Shown: positions 34,183 to 44,700 of the stretch, in pieces | How the letters are laid out: each line of letters starts with the position of its first letter | How positions within the stretch are numbered: the first letter of the stretch is position 1 | Assembly (NCBI GenBank): GCA_022709695.1 | Contig: JAKLII010000003.1 | Coordinates: forward strand, 16,124 to 80,123 | Source: Bacteroidota bacterium | GTDB lineage: Bacteria; Bacteroidota; Bacteroidia; Bacteroidales; SKPS01 | DNA length: 64,000 bases | Direction: 5' to 3' | Translations under genes and position numbers: made by a program | Notes under the pieces: generated by a model | Database searches by the model: none | What the model saw: only the letters and a program-made list of their open reading frames with translations | What the model was told of the DNA's origin: nothing

Positions 34183-36969
34183 ATGCCCGAAAAACGACTG
34201 TTCCTGCTGGATGCCATGGCCCTTATCTACCGGGCCTATTTTGCCATGAGCAAGGCGCCCCGGATTAACTCCAAAGGAATGAACACTTCAGCAGTGCTGG
34301 GTTTTACCAACACCCTGCTGGATGTCCTGAAAAATGAGCGACCAACCCATCTGGCAGTAGCATTCGATTCCTATGCCCCAACGGTCAGGCATGCAGAATT
34401 TGCCGACTACAAAGCCACCCGCCAGAGCATGCCGGAAGACCTTGCCCTTTCGATTCCCTGGGTAAAAAAGGTAATTGAAGCGTTCCGCATCCCGATCCTT
34501 GAAAAGGATGGGTTCGAGGCTGATGACATTATCGGAACCCTGGCCAGAATGGGAGAAGAGCATGGATTTGAGGTTTTTATGATGACACCCGATAAAGACT
34601 TCGGGCAACTGGTTACCGATCGGATAAAAATATACAAACCGGCCCGGATGGGTTCGGGAGCCGATATTGTAGGGGTGGCCGACATCTGCAAAAAATATGG
34701 TATCGAAAAACCTGAGCAGGTAATTGATATACTGGCACTATGGGGCGATGCTTCTGATAACATACCCGGAATTCCGGGAATTGGAGAGGTAACAGCCTCA
34801 AAGCTGATAGGAAGCTACGGTTCACTGGAAAACCTGCTTGAACACACGGAAGAGCTCAAGGGGAAGCTGAAGGAAAACATCGAAAATTTCAGGGAACAGG
34901 GCCTTCTTTCCAAGAAGCTGGCCACCATTATTACCGATGTACCGGTGCCTTTCAATGAGGCACAGCTGGTGGTTGAAGAACCTGACCGGAAGATGGTGAC
35001 AGAGGTGTTTGGGGAGCTGGAGTTCAGAACCCTTGCTGCACGCGTTCTTGGAGAGGGAGATATACGCCAGGCTCCTGTTCAGGGAATCCCTTCAGGCGGC
35101 ATCCAGACCTCCCTGTTCGATACAGAAGAGGGAACGGGTTTCCTCCCCGAAGGGATGAAAGTTCTGGGTGACCTTCCACATTCTTATCATCATGCCGAAG
35201 GAGTTGAGGGAGCCCGTGATCTCGCCGCCAGGCTTTCAACCGCCGGACGTTTCTGCTTCGATACCGAAACCACCGGACTGGATGTGCTTACGGCTGAACT
35301 GGTTGGTATCTCCTTCGCCGTGCAACCCGGAGAAGCCTGGTTTCTGCATCTGCCCGAAAAACGGGAAGAAGTGATGGAAATCCTGGATCTGCTGAAACCG
35401 GTTTTTGAAGATCCCCGTCTGGAAAAAATTGCCCAGAATCTGAAGTATGATCTGCAAATCCTGAAGAACTACGGCATTGAAGTGCAGGAGCCCATGTTCG
35501 ATACCATGGTGGCGCACTACCTGCTGCAGCCTGAGATGCGACACAACATGGACTTTCTGGCAGAAACCTATCTGCATTATTCACCGGTCTCTTTTTCCAC
35601 CCTTACCGGTGTTAAGGGAAAAACACCGGTGGATATCAGAAAGGTTGATAAGGAGTATTTAAAAGATTATGCCTGCGAAGATGCGGACATTACGCTGCAA
35701 CTTGCCAACCTGTTCATTCCGAAGCTGAAAGATGCCGGTGCCGAAGATCTTTTCCGGCAGGTGGAGGTTCCCCTGATACCGGTACTGGCGGAGATGGAGC
35801 GTACCGGCGTTCAGATAGATGTGGCGGCTTTACAGGAGTATTCGGTACAATTGGGAGAAGAGATCAGGCAAGTAGAGGAGCTGATCTATTCTTATGCAGG
35901 ATCCATTTTCAATATTGCATCCCCCAGGCAGCTTGGAGAGATTTTATTTGACCGGCTCCGGATCATTTCATCTCCAAAAAAAACCAAAACCAAACAATAT
36001 TCAACCGGCGAGGAGGTATTGGGCAAGCTGGTGCATCACCATCCGATTGTTCCGGCTATTCTGGAGTACCGGAGCCTCACCAAACTCAAATCAACCTATG
36101 TGGACACTTTCCCGCTGCTGATTCATCCAAAGACCGGAAGAATACACACATCATATAACCAGGCGGTTACAGCCACGGGAAGGCTCAGCAGCAACAATCC
36201 GAACCTGCAGAATATCCCGATCCGGACTGACCGCGGAAAGGAGATCAGGAAGGCTTTTATTGCAGGATATCCGGGCTGGGAACTGGTATCTGCCGACTAC
36301 TCGCAGATTGAGTTGCGTATTATTGCCCATCTGAGCGGGGACCTTGCCATGCAGGAGGCTTTCAGGCAGGGCATGGATATTCATACTGCCACAGCAGCAG
36401 GTATTTACGGGGTGTCACCTGAAATGGTGGACGGGACTATGCGCAGGAATGCGAAGATGGTAAACTTCGGGATTATATACGGGATCTCGGCTTTCGGCCT
36501 GGCAGAAAGACTTAACATCTCCCGCATGGAGGCAGCAGCCATCATCGATGGGTACTTCAAGCAATACCCGGGCATCAAAGCTTACATGGAACGGTGTATT
36601 GTAAGAGCAAGGGAAGCGGGCTTTGTGGAGACCATGCTGGGAAGAAGGCGTTACCTGAGGGATATCAATTCAGCCAACACCAATATCCGGCAGTTTGCCG
36701 AGCGTAATGCGATCAATGCCCCCATTCAGGGCACCTCTGCTGATATGATCAAGAAGGCAATGATTGCCATCTACAGGGAAATGGAAACCATGGGACTGAG
36801 GTCGAAAATGATCATGCAGGTGCATGATGAACTGGTCTTTGAGGTTCCCCTGGAAGAGATGAAAATAGTAAAGCCTCTCATTATCAATGGGATGAAAAAT
36901 GCTATAAGGCTGGATGTACCGGTAGAGGCAGAGATCAATTCGGGCAGCAACTGGCTGGAGGCGCACTAA
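34183..36969 (+). CDS. polA: DNA polymerase I
   Basis: A 928-residue replication and repair polymerase with all three domains. The 5' nuclease occupies residues 1-290 (FLLDAMALIYRAYFAM, DGFEADDIIGTLA, GDASDNIPGIPGIGEVTA). The proofreading exonuclease has intact sites: FDTETTGLD, LKYDLQIL and YACEDADITLQL. Polymerase motif A is VSADYSQIELRI, motif B RRNAKMVNFGIIYG, and motif C MQVHDELVFEV. ATG 34183 gives the normal MPEKRLFLLD start; the frame opens 12 codons earlier. A TACTTTCG at 34150 may be the -7 box. Confidence 0.97.
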   Translation: MPEKRLFLLDAMALIYRAYFAMSKAPRINSKGMNTSAVLGFTNTLLDVLKNERPTHLAVAFDSYAPTVRHAEFADYKATRQSMPEDLALSIPWVKKVIEAFRIPILEKDGFEADDIIGTLARMGEEHGFEVFMMTPDKDFGQLVTDRIKIYKPARMGSGADIVGVADICKKYGIEKPEQVIDILALWGDASDNIPGIPGIGEVTASKLIGSYGSLENLLEHTEELKGKLKENIENFREQGLLSKKLATIITDVPVPFNEAQLVVEEPDRKMVTEVFGELEFRTLAARVLGEGDIRQAPVQGIPSGGIQTSLFDTEEGTGFLPEGMKVLGDLPHSYHHAEGVEGARDLAARLSTAGRFCFDTETTGLDVLTAELVGISFAVQPGEAWFLHLPEKREEVMEILDLLKPVFEDPRLEKIAQNLKYDLQILKNYGIEVQEPMFDTMVAHYLLQPEMRHNMDFLAETYLHYSPVSFSTLTGVKGKTPVDIRKVDKEYLKDYACEDADITLQLANLFIPKLKDAGAEDLFRQVEVPLIPVLAEMERTGVQIDVAALQEYSVQLGEEIRQVEELIYSYAGSIFNIASPRQLGEILFDRLRIISSPKKTKTKQYSTGEEVLGKLVHHHPIVPAILEYRSLTKLKSTYVDTFPLLIHPKTGRIHTSYNQAVTATGRLSSNNPNLQNIPIRTDRGKEIRKAFIAGYPGWELVSADYSQIELRIIAHLSGDLAMQEAFRQGMDIHTATAAGIYGVSPEMVDGTMRRNAKMVNFGIIYGISAFGLAERLNISRMEAAAIIDGYFKQYPGIKAYMERCIVRAREAGFVETMLGRRRYLRDINSANTNIRQFAERNAINAPIQGTSADMIKKAMIAIYREMETMGLRSKMIMQVHDELVFEVPLEEMKIVKPLIINGMKNAIRLDVPVEAEINSGSNWLEAH

Positions 36970-36975
36970 TAGCGG

Positions 36976-38424
36976 TTATTCAGAAAGGGTATTTTTATAA
37001 TCCAGAAACCGGTTATATACCTTCTGGACGAATTTCCGGGTTTCCCGGCCGCGTGCATATCCCCCTTTCACCACCGGGTCGTTGAAGTATTTGGGTTTGG
37101 ATTTCAGCAGCAGGTATTTTTCGGCAACTTCCCATTTGGAGGGATCTTCATTGTATTTCAGGGCCAGATAATAGGCATCAAGGATATGTGACATCCCGAT
37201 GTTATAGCATGCGAGCACATATCGGGCACGTTCATCGGGGTTATTGATTTCATCGGGCAGTTTTTCGTTGAGGAAATTCAGTAATCTGATTCCTCCTTTG
37301 ATCTGTTCTTCAGGGCTTTCCGGATTCTTTACCCCGAATTTTCTCGCTGTTCCGGGCATCAGCTGCATCAGACCATATGCTCCGGCCCATGATTGTGCCC
37401 GGGCATTAAACCTCGACTCTTCAAACATAATGGCTGCCACAAAGCGCCAGTCCCACGGACTGTCAGCCGTATGCTTCCGTATCAGCGCATCATAGGGTGA
37501 GAGTTTACCTCCTTTTAAAGAGTGGTACTCACTTTCTTTCAGATGATTCGATTTCTTGCTGATGAAGTACTTTTTGTAGATTTTTGCGTACTTTTTCGTA
37601 CCAATAAAGGACTCAAGCCATCGGTTGAGTACACCCAGCAGCGAATCGGAGCCCTGTTTGGCAGCCCATGCCACATCCTGAGGCAGGCTGACTTCGGTGG
37701 TGATATCAAGGTTATCGTACCAGGTGGAGTTGGCCATGGCCACATGGTCATCGGCAACCGTAAATTCTATTTCCCCTTCAGAAACCATGGCGATCAGGTC
37801 TTCTGAGTCCTGATCAACCTCTACAATATTGATATTGATGCCATTCTCAGATGCCAGGTTTCTGATCCTCAAACTGTGCGAGGAATTTTTCTGCACGTGT
37901 ATGGTCTTCTCGCTCAGATCGGCAAGTTTGGTGATCAGTCCCGGTACGGGATCTTTCTTTTTCTTTTTCTTTGGAACTTCCAAAGGCTTTCTTTGTATAA
38001 GTACCTGACGGGTTTCACTGAGAGGGCGCGAAAAGGCGATCAGGTCAGAGCGGGGTGCTGTAACCGTAAGGTCCATCGCAATCAGATCGGCTTCACCTGC
38101 TTTCAGCCTGAGAAAACTCTCCTCGATAGAACTTACAGGAACAATCCTCAGTGCAACACCCAGATGATCGGCGAACTCTGTAAGAAGTTCATACTGATAT
38201 CCGAGGGGTTGTCCCTTATAAATGAAATAGCTGGTTGAGGAGTTATCAGTAATCGCAACCAGGGTATCCCTTTTCAGGATCATGGGGAGGTCTTCCTCCT
38301 CAGAAAAATCGCTGTGATTCAATCTGCGGAAGAAAAAGAGATATACCGTAAATGCGATCAATGCTATGAAAAGCAGGAATACGATAACATCTGCCGGTTT
38401 TCTGAAGAGTTTTCTGAGCATCAT
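36976..38424 (-). CDS. mltF: MltF-like membrane-bound lytic transglycosylase
   Basis: A 482-residue protein: an N-terminal helix (about residues 13-32), a solute-binding protein type 3 domain (about 50-285; DTLVAITDNSSTSYFIYKGQPLGYQYELL is its start), and a C-terminal SLT domain. The SLT catalytic Glu is in MFEESRFNARAQSWAGAYGLMQLMPGTARKFG. Such enzymes cut glycan strands to 1,6-anhydroMurNAc ends, and the binding domain may sense muropeptides. It is convergent with polA, 6 bp away. Confidence 0.92.
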   Translation of the reverse strand: MMLRKLFRKPADVIVFLLFIALIAFTVYLFFFRRLNHSDFSEEEDLPMILKRDTLVAITDNSSTSYFIYKGQPLGYQYELLTEFADHLGVALRIVPVSSIEESFLRLKAGEADLIAMDLTVTAPRSDLIAFSRPLSETRQVLIQRKPLEVPKKKKKKDPVPGLITKLADLSEKTIHVQKNSSHSLRIRNLASENGININIVEVDQDSEDLIAMVSEGEIEFTVADDHVAMANSTWYDNLDITTEVSLPQDVAWAAKQGSDSLLGVLNRWLESFIGTKKYAKIYKKYFISKKSNHLKESEYHSLKGGKLSPYDALIRKHTADSPWDWRFVAAIMFEESRFNARAQSWAGAYGLMQLMPGTARKFGVKNPESPEEQIKGGIRLLNFLNEKLPDEINNPDERARYVLACYNIGMSHILDAYYLALKYNEDPSKWEVAEKYLLLKSKPKYFNDPVVKGGYARGRETRKFVQKVYNRFLDYKNTLSE

Positions 38425-38537
38425 CGGACAGGAGCTCTAAAGGGGTGCAATTTAGCAATTATTTGTAATACAAGGGGGTATTTTCATTTCAGGTTTCTCC
38501 GGGTTCAGTATTCAAACCCATTGGTTTTGCAGCAGCA

Positions 38538-40709
38538 TCAGGGTTTATGGTCGGGAAGCTGCAGGTTCCCAATGCTTTCGTAGTGGCCGATTTGTCCCAA
38601 TGAGGCTGTGGTGGCAAATCCTTTTGGGGATGCGCTTTTATTGTTACTGAACACTGCTTTCCCGACAGGTGACATGATGTCAAGAAATACCTGAATGTGT
38701 GTATCACTCTCATTATTTTCCATCAGCAGCATGCCCAGCCCCTTATTGGATACCGATACCGGGATCATGCGGGGATAAGCGGCCGAACCTGTAAAACGGT
38801 TTCGGGAGATACTACAGGTTAATCCTGCTGATTTATGGTTGATATATACCAGTCGTTCAACGTTTCCCGTAAGCTTCTGTGCATCGAATACATTCGAAAG
38901 GAGGGTTGCAGGATACTCCCCGTCGAAGGCCAGAAAAAACCGCCAGGCCCCCTTCAGGAAAAATGTATTGTTCTGCAGTTCAGCCTGCTGGTAAAATATT
39001 ATAAACGACTCATTCGCTGATGATTCCACTGTGATTTTATTGCCGGAGAAATTAATCCTTCCGGCAGCAGCATTGGTTTTTCCGGTACCCGATACCAAAA
39101 CCCGGTTCCCGGTGAATTCCAGCTCGTTATTTTTTGAAGAGGGGAGAAAGGACCCATGGGTAATCTGCAGGTCGTTGTTTGCACAAATCAGGCGGTAGGG
39201 TTTTTTGCTCTCCTCAGAAAGGAAATCGCCCTTAATCCGAATCATGGGATTGTTGGTGATCTGGTAAAGGCTTCCGGCCGATTGATTGATGATTTTAAAC
39301 CCCCAGCCATTTACCCCGCTTATGGTATTTCGTGTAATCAGGGCTTTTACCGGTGCTTCTGCCGGGCCACAGAGTTTCATGGCAATACCATCGTGGGTCA
39401 TGCTTTCGAGGGTATTGTCCGTTACCTGGATTTCGCCTGAAAAAGATGCTGTGATCAGTTGGGAATAATCGGCCAGGTCTTCGGTATAAAGGATGGTATT
39501 TTTACTAATACTGACGTCGGTGTTAAAACCTTTTACCGCAACCGAACCCTCACCGAACCCGGCATTGATAAGGGTATTCCCTGTAATGAGGCAGTGGTTG
39601 GCTTTTACATAAATACCCTCTGAACCGGTGCGGATTCTTGTACTCTGCTTCACCCCGCCATTATAGATATTTTCGAGGGTATTGCCACTGATGGTAATAC
39701 GGTTTCCCAGGGCAAAGATGCCATGGCACTCAAATCCTTCACCTCCCTGAAGATTCTGTCCGCAGAAGACATTCCGGATGGTATTGCCGGTAATAGTAAA
39801 ATCGCCCAGCGCTTTATCAATATGATAGTTGTGGGCTGTATTTCCCAGCCTTATGGCATTAGACTGCTTCTGCAGATTTTTATCGCCCAGGTTCAGGAAC
39901 TGGTTTTGGGTAATCACCACATCGTTCAGCCTGGCGAACAACTCAACGCCAGCGACACAGTTGGTGAACCGGTTGCCCGAAATCCTGATGCGGGTAAGGG
40001 TTTGTACCGTATTTGAAATAGGGGCAAAAACAGGTTTTTCCATTTCGGAAAATGAACAGTTTAAGAACCTGATGTCCTGCAGGGTATCATTCTGATTGAA
40101 ATAGAACCCGAACCTGAACCTGCTGAAGGAGAGTTTTTGCACACATAGTGAATTTTTTACATCGAACAACCCTTCGTTGCTGCCATCCCCTGTGATCGCT
40201 GCAGATTTTTCCCCGGTGAGTACCGTAGGTCTGTTGATTTCTATCCGAATACCGGGAATATGGTATTTTCCGGAGAACCTGACATTCCCGAAAGCGGTGA
40301 TTGCCGCGGCAACCGCAGGGCCATCGTTTGCCACTCCGTCGCCTTTGGCACCAAACCACTCAGGGCGGGCTTCGGTGTTCCGGAAGTTCCCTTTGATGGT
40401 ACCCCGGGGATCCAGGATTTTCTGGTTGCCTGCCCGGATTTCATTCTGATCTGCCACAAGGGACCGGTATCCGGTAAGGGAGCCCCCTTTAAACACCAGA
40501 ATGGCTTTCGGAGGCAGCTGAACATCTGTTTGATTGAGCCTGAAGTGATTTCTGATCACCAGGGTTTTTCCTTTGTAATCCGATGGGATCTGATTCCATG
40601 TGAACCCGGCCGGCAGCACAATCTGCTGAGCAGAAAGTTCCCACGGCAACAGCTGCAGCAAGAGCCCCAGAGTGATTACACAAAAGGCATATCCTGTTTT
40701 AATCCTCAT
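38538..40709 (-). CDS. Secreted right-handed beta-helix protein, pectate-lyase-like
   Basis: A 723-residue exported protein. The signal peptide ends LSA with QQ following. EWFGAKGDGVANDGPAVAAAI near residue 120 matches the start of pectate-lyase-3/GH28-type beta-helices, and dozens of short N-rich turns follow (ITGNTIRNV, ISGNTLENI, ITGNTLINA). No catalytic triad could be assigned. It may bind or cleave a polysaccharide. There is no T9SS tail. ATG 40709 lies 11 bp inside the sirtuin gene. Confidence 0.8.
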   Translation of the reverse strand: MRIKTGYAFCVITLGLLLQLLPWELSAQQIVLPAGFTWNQIPSDYKGKTLVIRNHFRLNQTDVQLPPKAILVFKGGSLTGYRSLVADQNEIRAGNQKILDPRGTIKGNFRNTEARPEWFGAKGDGVANDGPAVAAAITAFGNVRFSGKYHIPGIRIEINRPTVLTGEKSAAITGDGSNEGLFDVKNSLCVQKLSFSRFRFGFYFNQNDTLQDIRFLNCSFSEMEKPVFAPISNTVQTLTRIRISGNRFTNCVAGVELFARLNDVVITQNQFLNLGDKNLQKQSNAIRLGNTAHNYHIDKALGDFTITGNTIRNVFCGQNLQGGEGFECHGIFALGNRITISGNTLENIYNGGVKQSTRIRTGSEGIYVKANHCLITGNTLINAGFGEGSVAVKGFNTDVSISKNTILYTEDLADYSQLITASFSGEIQVTDNTLESMTHDGIAMKLCGPAEAPVKALITRNTISGVNGWGFKIINQSAGSLYQITNNPMIRIKGDFLSEESKKPYRLICANNDLQITHGSFLPSSKNNELEFTGNRVLVSGTGKTNAAAGRINFSGNKITVESSANESFIIFYQQAELQNNTFFLKGAWRFFLAFDGEYPATLLSNVFDAQKLTGNVERLVYINHKSAGLTCSISRNRFTGSAAYPRMIPVSVSNKGLGMLLMENNESDTHIQVFLDIMSPVGKAVFSNNKSASPKGFATTASLGQIGHYESIGNLQLPDHKP

Positions 40710-41391
40710 GGGTAAGCAGCTCATTAACAATTTGGGGCACCCCGACTGTTGCAGGTTGCTGTATATGAATAGCTTTCCGGGTATCTGTGTGGTTGAAGTC
40801 ACCCGGATCGATAAGCCAGAGAGGGCATTGAGAAGGGGCGTAATGGAGGAGGCCGGCGGCAGGATACACATTGAGAGAAGTGCCAGCTACCAGTAAATAG
40901 TCGGCGGTTTTGGTGATTCTTACCGCTTCATCAAACATGGGTACAGCTTCTCCGAACCATACAATATGGGGTCGCAGCTGGGATCCTTCGGGGCAGAGAT
41001 CACCTTCCTTAAGTTCCCATCCCTCCAATTCCTTAATGAAGGAAGGATTTTGGGTACTGCGTACCTTTTTAAGCTCTCCGTGCAGATGAAGTACACAGGC
41101 AGAGCCGGCTCTTTCATGCAGGTCATCTACATTCTGTGTGATGATCCTGACATCATATTTCTTTTCCAGATCAACCAGGGCAAAATGGGCTGCATTGGGC
41201 TCCACCGACAGCAGTTCCTTTCGGCGCATGTTATAGAACTCCAGTACCAGCGAACGGTTCCGCAGCCATGCATCGTAGGTGGCTACCTCTTCGATCGGGT
41301 AATTGTTCCACAAACCGTCCTGATCACGAAAGGTTCTGATACCACTTTCGCGGCTGATGCCGGCCCCTGTGAGGACAACGATTCTCTTCAT
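40699..41391 (-). CDS. cobB: NAD-dependent protein deacylase (sirtuin)
   Basis: A 230-residue Sir2 protein that removes acyl groups from Lys using NAD. Landmarks are VLTGAGISRESGIRTFRD (NAD site), IITQNVDDLHERAGS, the catalytic His in VLHLHGEL, LRPHIVWFGEAVP, and VAGTSLNVYPAAGLL. The zinc-binding Cys pairs are absent or reduced (only one Cys near DLCPEG), as in some bacterial class U/III sirtuins. The 3' end overlaps the beta-helix gene by 11 bp. Confidence 0.93.
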   Translation of the reverse strand: MKRIVVLTGAGISRESGIRTFRDQDGLWNNYPIEEVATYDAWLRNRSLVLEFYNMRRKELLSVEPNAAHFALVDLEKKYDVRIITQNVDDLHERAGSACVLHLHGELKKVRSTQNPSFIKELEGWELKEGDLCPEGSQLRPHIVWFGEAVPMFDEAVRITKTADYLLVAGTSLNVYPAAGLLHYAPSQCPLWLIDPGDFNHTDTRKAIHIQQPATVGVPQIVNELLTHED

Positions 41392-41453
41392 GAATATCGG
41401 GTTTGATGCTGAACCTGTTGCAGGCGAAGTTACAACATCATTCCCGATTCAAT

Positions 41454-41747
41454 TCAATATTCCTGCACAATCTCCCATACAAATGCGCGAACACCAACTT
41501 CCTTGTTGATTTCATCAAGTTTCCTGATACTCTCCAAAAGAGGGTTCACCAGTTCATCGGGGATTATCGTCATTAGTGCAGAGTTCATTTCGGGCCAGGT
41601 ATGGGTACCCCTCCGGGGTTCACCGGTTTGGGTTCCTCTGCCCTGCACATCCTCCCACCAGGTGAAACCTTTGATCTGCAGCTGGTCCAGAATGAATTCA
41701 ACTCTTTCGGTATGGGCCTGATTGAAGGCTATAAAAACTGCTTTCAT
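41454..41747 (-). CDS. PG0541-like small protein associated with the RND transporter
   Basis: A 97-residue protein with a ferredoxin-like beta-alpha-beta layout similar to PII proteins (MKAVFIAFNQAHTERVEFILDQLQIKGFT, then a W/G-rich loop and MTIIPDELVNPLLESIRKL). Its size and place, 5 bp after an RND pump gene, match the PG0541 transporter-associated family of Bacteroidota. A regulatory role on the pump is inference. The classic PII uridylylation Tyr is absent from the loop (WWEDVQGRGTQTGEPRRG). Confidence 0.72.
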   Translation of the reverse strand: MKAVFIAFNQAHTERVEFILDQLQIKGFTWWEDVQGRGTQTGEPRRGTHTWPEMNSALMTIIPDELVNPLLESIRKLDEINKEVGVRAFVWEIVQEY

Positions 41748-41752
41748 AATGA

Positions 41753-44700
41753 TTATGCTTTGTGGTGATTTTCGAGGAATTTGAATTTTTTACGCAGGTG
41801 CATGATTTTGTTTCTTTCGCCTGTGCGTGCGAAAACGCTGTACATCACCGGTACGATGACCATCGTAACGATGGTAGAGAAGATCAGACCGCCGATAACC
41901 GTGATCCCCATGGGGCGCCACATCTCCGATCCTTCACCGGTGCTGAGTGCCAATGGCACCATTCCGAGGATGGTGGTTAATGCGGTCATAAGCACCGGTC
42001 TGAGCCTGGATTTCCCTGAAACCACAATTGCCTCCCTGAGACTCAGTCCCCTGTCCCGCATCAGGTTGGTAAAGTCCACAAGCACAATACCATTCTTCAC
42101 CACAATACCAATCAACAGCACTGCTCCCAGGGCAGAAATTACACTGAGGGTAGTACCCGTGAGGTACAGGGCAAGGATTACCCCGGTGAAGGCAAAGGGG
42201 ATGGAAAACATAATGACCAGCGGTGCAGAAAATGATTCAAACTGGGATGCCATTACAATGAACACCAGCAGCAAACTGAGCACCAGCAGCAGGCCAAGGT
42301 CTGCAAAGGATTCCTGCTGATCCTGATAGGCTCCTCCCACCTGCACCAACACATCCTGTGGTATATTTTCTTTGTTGATAACCTGCTGGATCTGAGCAGC
42401 AAGCTCCCCAAGGGAGGTCTTATCGGGTTTAACCGAAACCGTTACAATCCTCTCTTTCCGTTTATGCTGGATACTGGGTGGGCCCCAGTATTCTGACACC
42501 TGTCCGATTTCTTTAAGTTTGATCTGTTTACCCATGGGTGTCATCAGAGAAATATCCTCAAGATCGGAAACCGAGCTGCGGTATTGTTCATCGAGACGAA
42601 TCCGGATGTCGTATTCATCTCCCTCCTCTTTGTACTTGGTAGGGATCAAACCACTTACCCGGTTTCTAATCATCATGGAAACCATGGCTGAATTCAACCC
42701 ATGCTGTGCCAGTTTTGTCTTATCAAGCACAATCTGAAGTTCGGGCTTGTCCTTTTTCCTGCTGATCATCACATCCTTTGCCGAAGACAATTCCGACAAA
42801 TCCTTTTTAATCTGTTCGGCAAGTTTGTTGGTGGTATTGAAATCATACCCATAGATTTCCACATCAACGGTATTGCTTCCGCCACCCATGCCAAATCCAC
42901 TCGAAGTTGTTATATTGGTGCTGATAATTTCGGGGAACTGAGCCAGCTCTTCACGCATTTCATCGGCAATGGTCCACACATCTCTTTGGCGTTCATCAAG
43001 GTCTTTCAGCCGGAGCATGAAATTGATCATATTTGATCCGGTGGTAGTGAACAGGGAGAACATACTTCCTTCATCATCCGCTCCGGCTGAGGCGGAGACA
43101 AGAGTGACTTCGGGGAATTTTTTTTGGATGATTTCTTCGATTTTACGGGCTGTTTTCACGGTTTCATCCACCCGCGTGCCGGTCTGCAATTCAATGGATG
43201 CCGAAATTCTTGATTCATCAGATTCCGGCATAAAGTCGGTTCCGATATAGGGAACCAGAAAAAATGAACCGATGAACATAGCGGCAGAAATGAGGATGAC
43301 AAGCTTTTTCCTTGAGAGTGACCATTTGAGGGTTTTTACATAGAAAATATCCAGTTTGTCCAGCAGAACTTCTATCGTCCTTTCATAGCTGAACCGGCCT
43401 GTTCTTTTCTTTTCCCGCAGTACAAGCAGCTTTGAAGAAAGCATTGGTGTAAGAGTGATGGCGGCCAGGGTCGAAGTGGTAATCGTGATGGAAACAATCC
43501 AGCCCAGCTGATTGAACATCACACCCATCATGCCACCCACCAGGGTAAGGGGGAAAAATACTGCCACAATCACCAGAGTAGTAATAATTACCGATAGCCA
43601 TACTTCATTGGTAGCATAGATAGCTGCTTCGCGTGGTGAACTTCCCCGGTCAATATGCTTTGAAATGTTTTCAAGTACCACAATGGCATCGTCCACCACC
43701 ATCCCGATGGCAATGGAAAGGGAAGTCAGCGAGATAACATTGATTGAATTTCCCGTGATATACAGATATATAAAGGCAACAATCAGCGATATGGGAATGG
43801 TAAGGATGATGATGAAGGTTGCTCTCCAGCGCCCCAGGAAGAAGAGTACTACCAGCACTACAAAGAGAAATGCCCACATCAGGGTTTCAGAGAGGTTCGA
43901 GATGGACCCTTTGATAAAGGAGGAGGAGTCCATGATCATGTCGATCTTCACGTCGGGTGGAAGGTCTTTCTTCAGCTCCTCGAGTTTATTTTTTACATCC
44001 CTGGCCACCTGCACTGTATTGGCACCCGATTGTTTCATCACGAACATGCGGAGTCCTGTCTGGCTGTTGATTTTTTCGTCAAAGGTGAGGTCCTTCAGGG
44101 TATCACGTACGTTGGCCACATCCTTCAGCAGTATCGGGGTGCCCTGGTAGCTGCCTACCACAAGTTCCGGAAGCTGGCTGCTTTCGGTAAACTCCCCCTG
44201 AATTCTCAGCTGGTAGTCCATCTGGCCCATTTTAACATTACCTGAAGGAAGATTCAGGTTTTCTGCCGAAATCACATTTCCGATCTGCTCCAGGGTAAGG
44301 TTGTAGGCATCAAGCTTGCGGGGATCTGCATCCACATAAATTACCCTCTTGGGAGTACCCATCATCCCAACCGAACCAATACCTTCAACACGGTTTAAGG
44401 GATTGATAATCTTTTCATCCATCAGTTTTGCAAGTCCCGGATAGCTTTCATTGGCCATAACTGCATAAAACAGGATGGGCATTGAGTTGGTATTGAATTT
44501 ATAAATCGTTGGACGGTCAACGCCTTCGGGCAACTGATCAATCATTCTGTCCACCACATCCCTAATATCGTTGGTGGCCTCATCCAGATTGGTTTCCCAG
44601 CCAAATTCAAGGTTAACTACGGAAAGGTTGTCGCTTGATACGGATGTGACCTCCTTCAGCTTGTCGACTGAGTTAAAAGCATCCTCGAGCTTTTTGGTTA

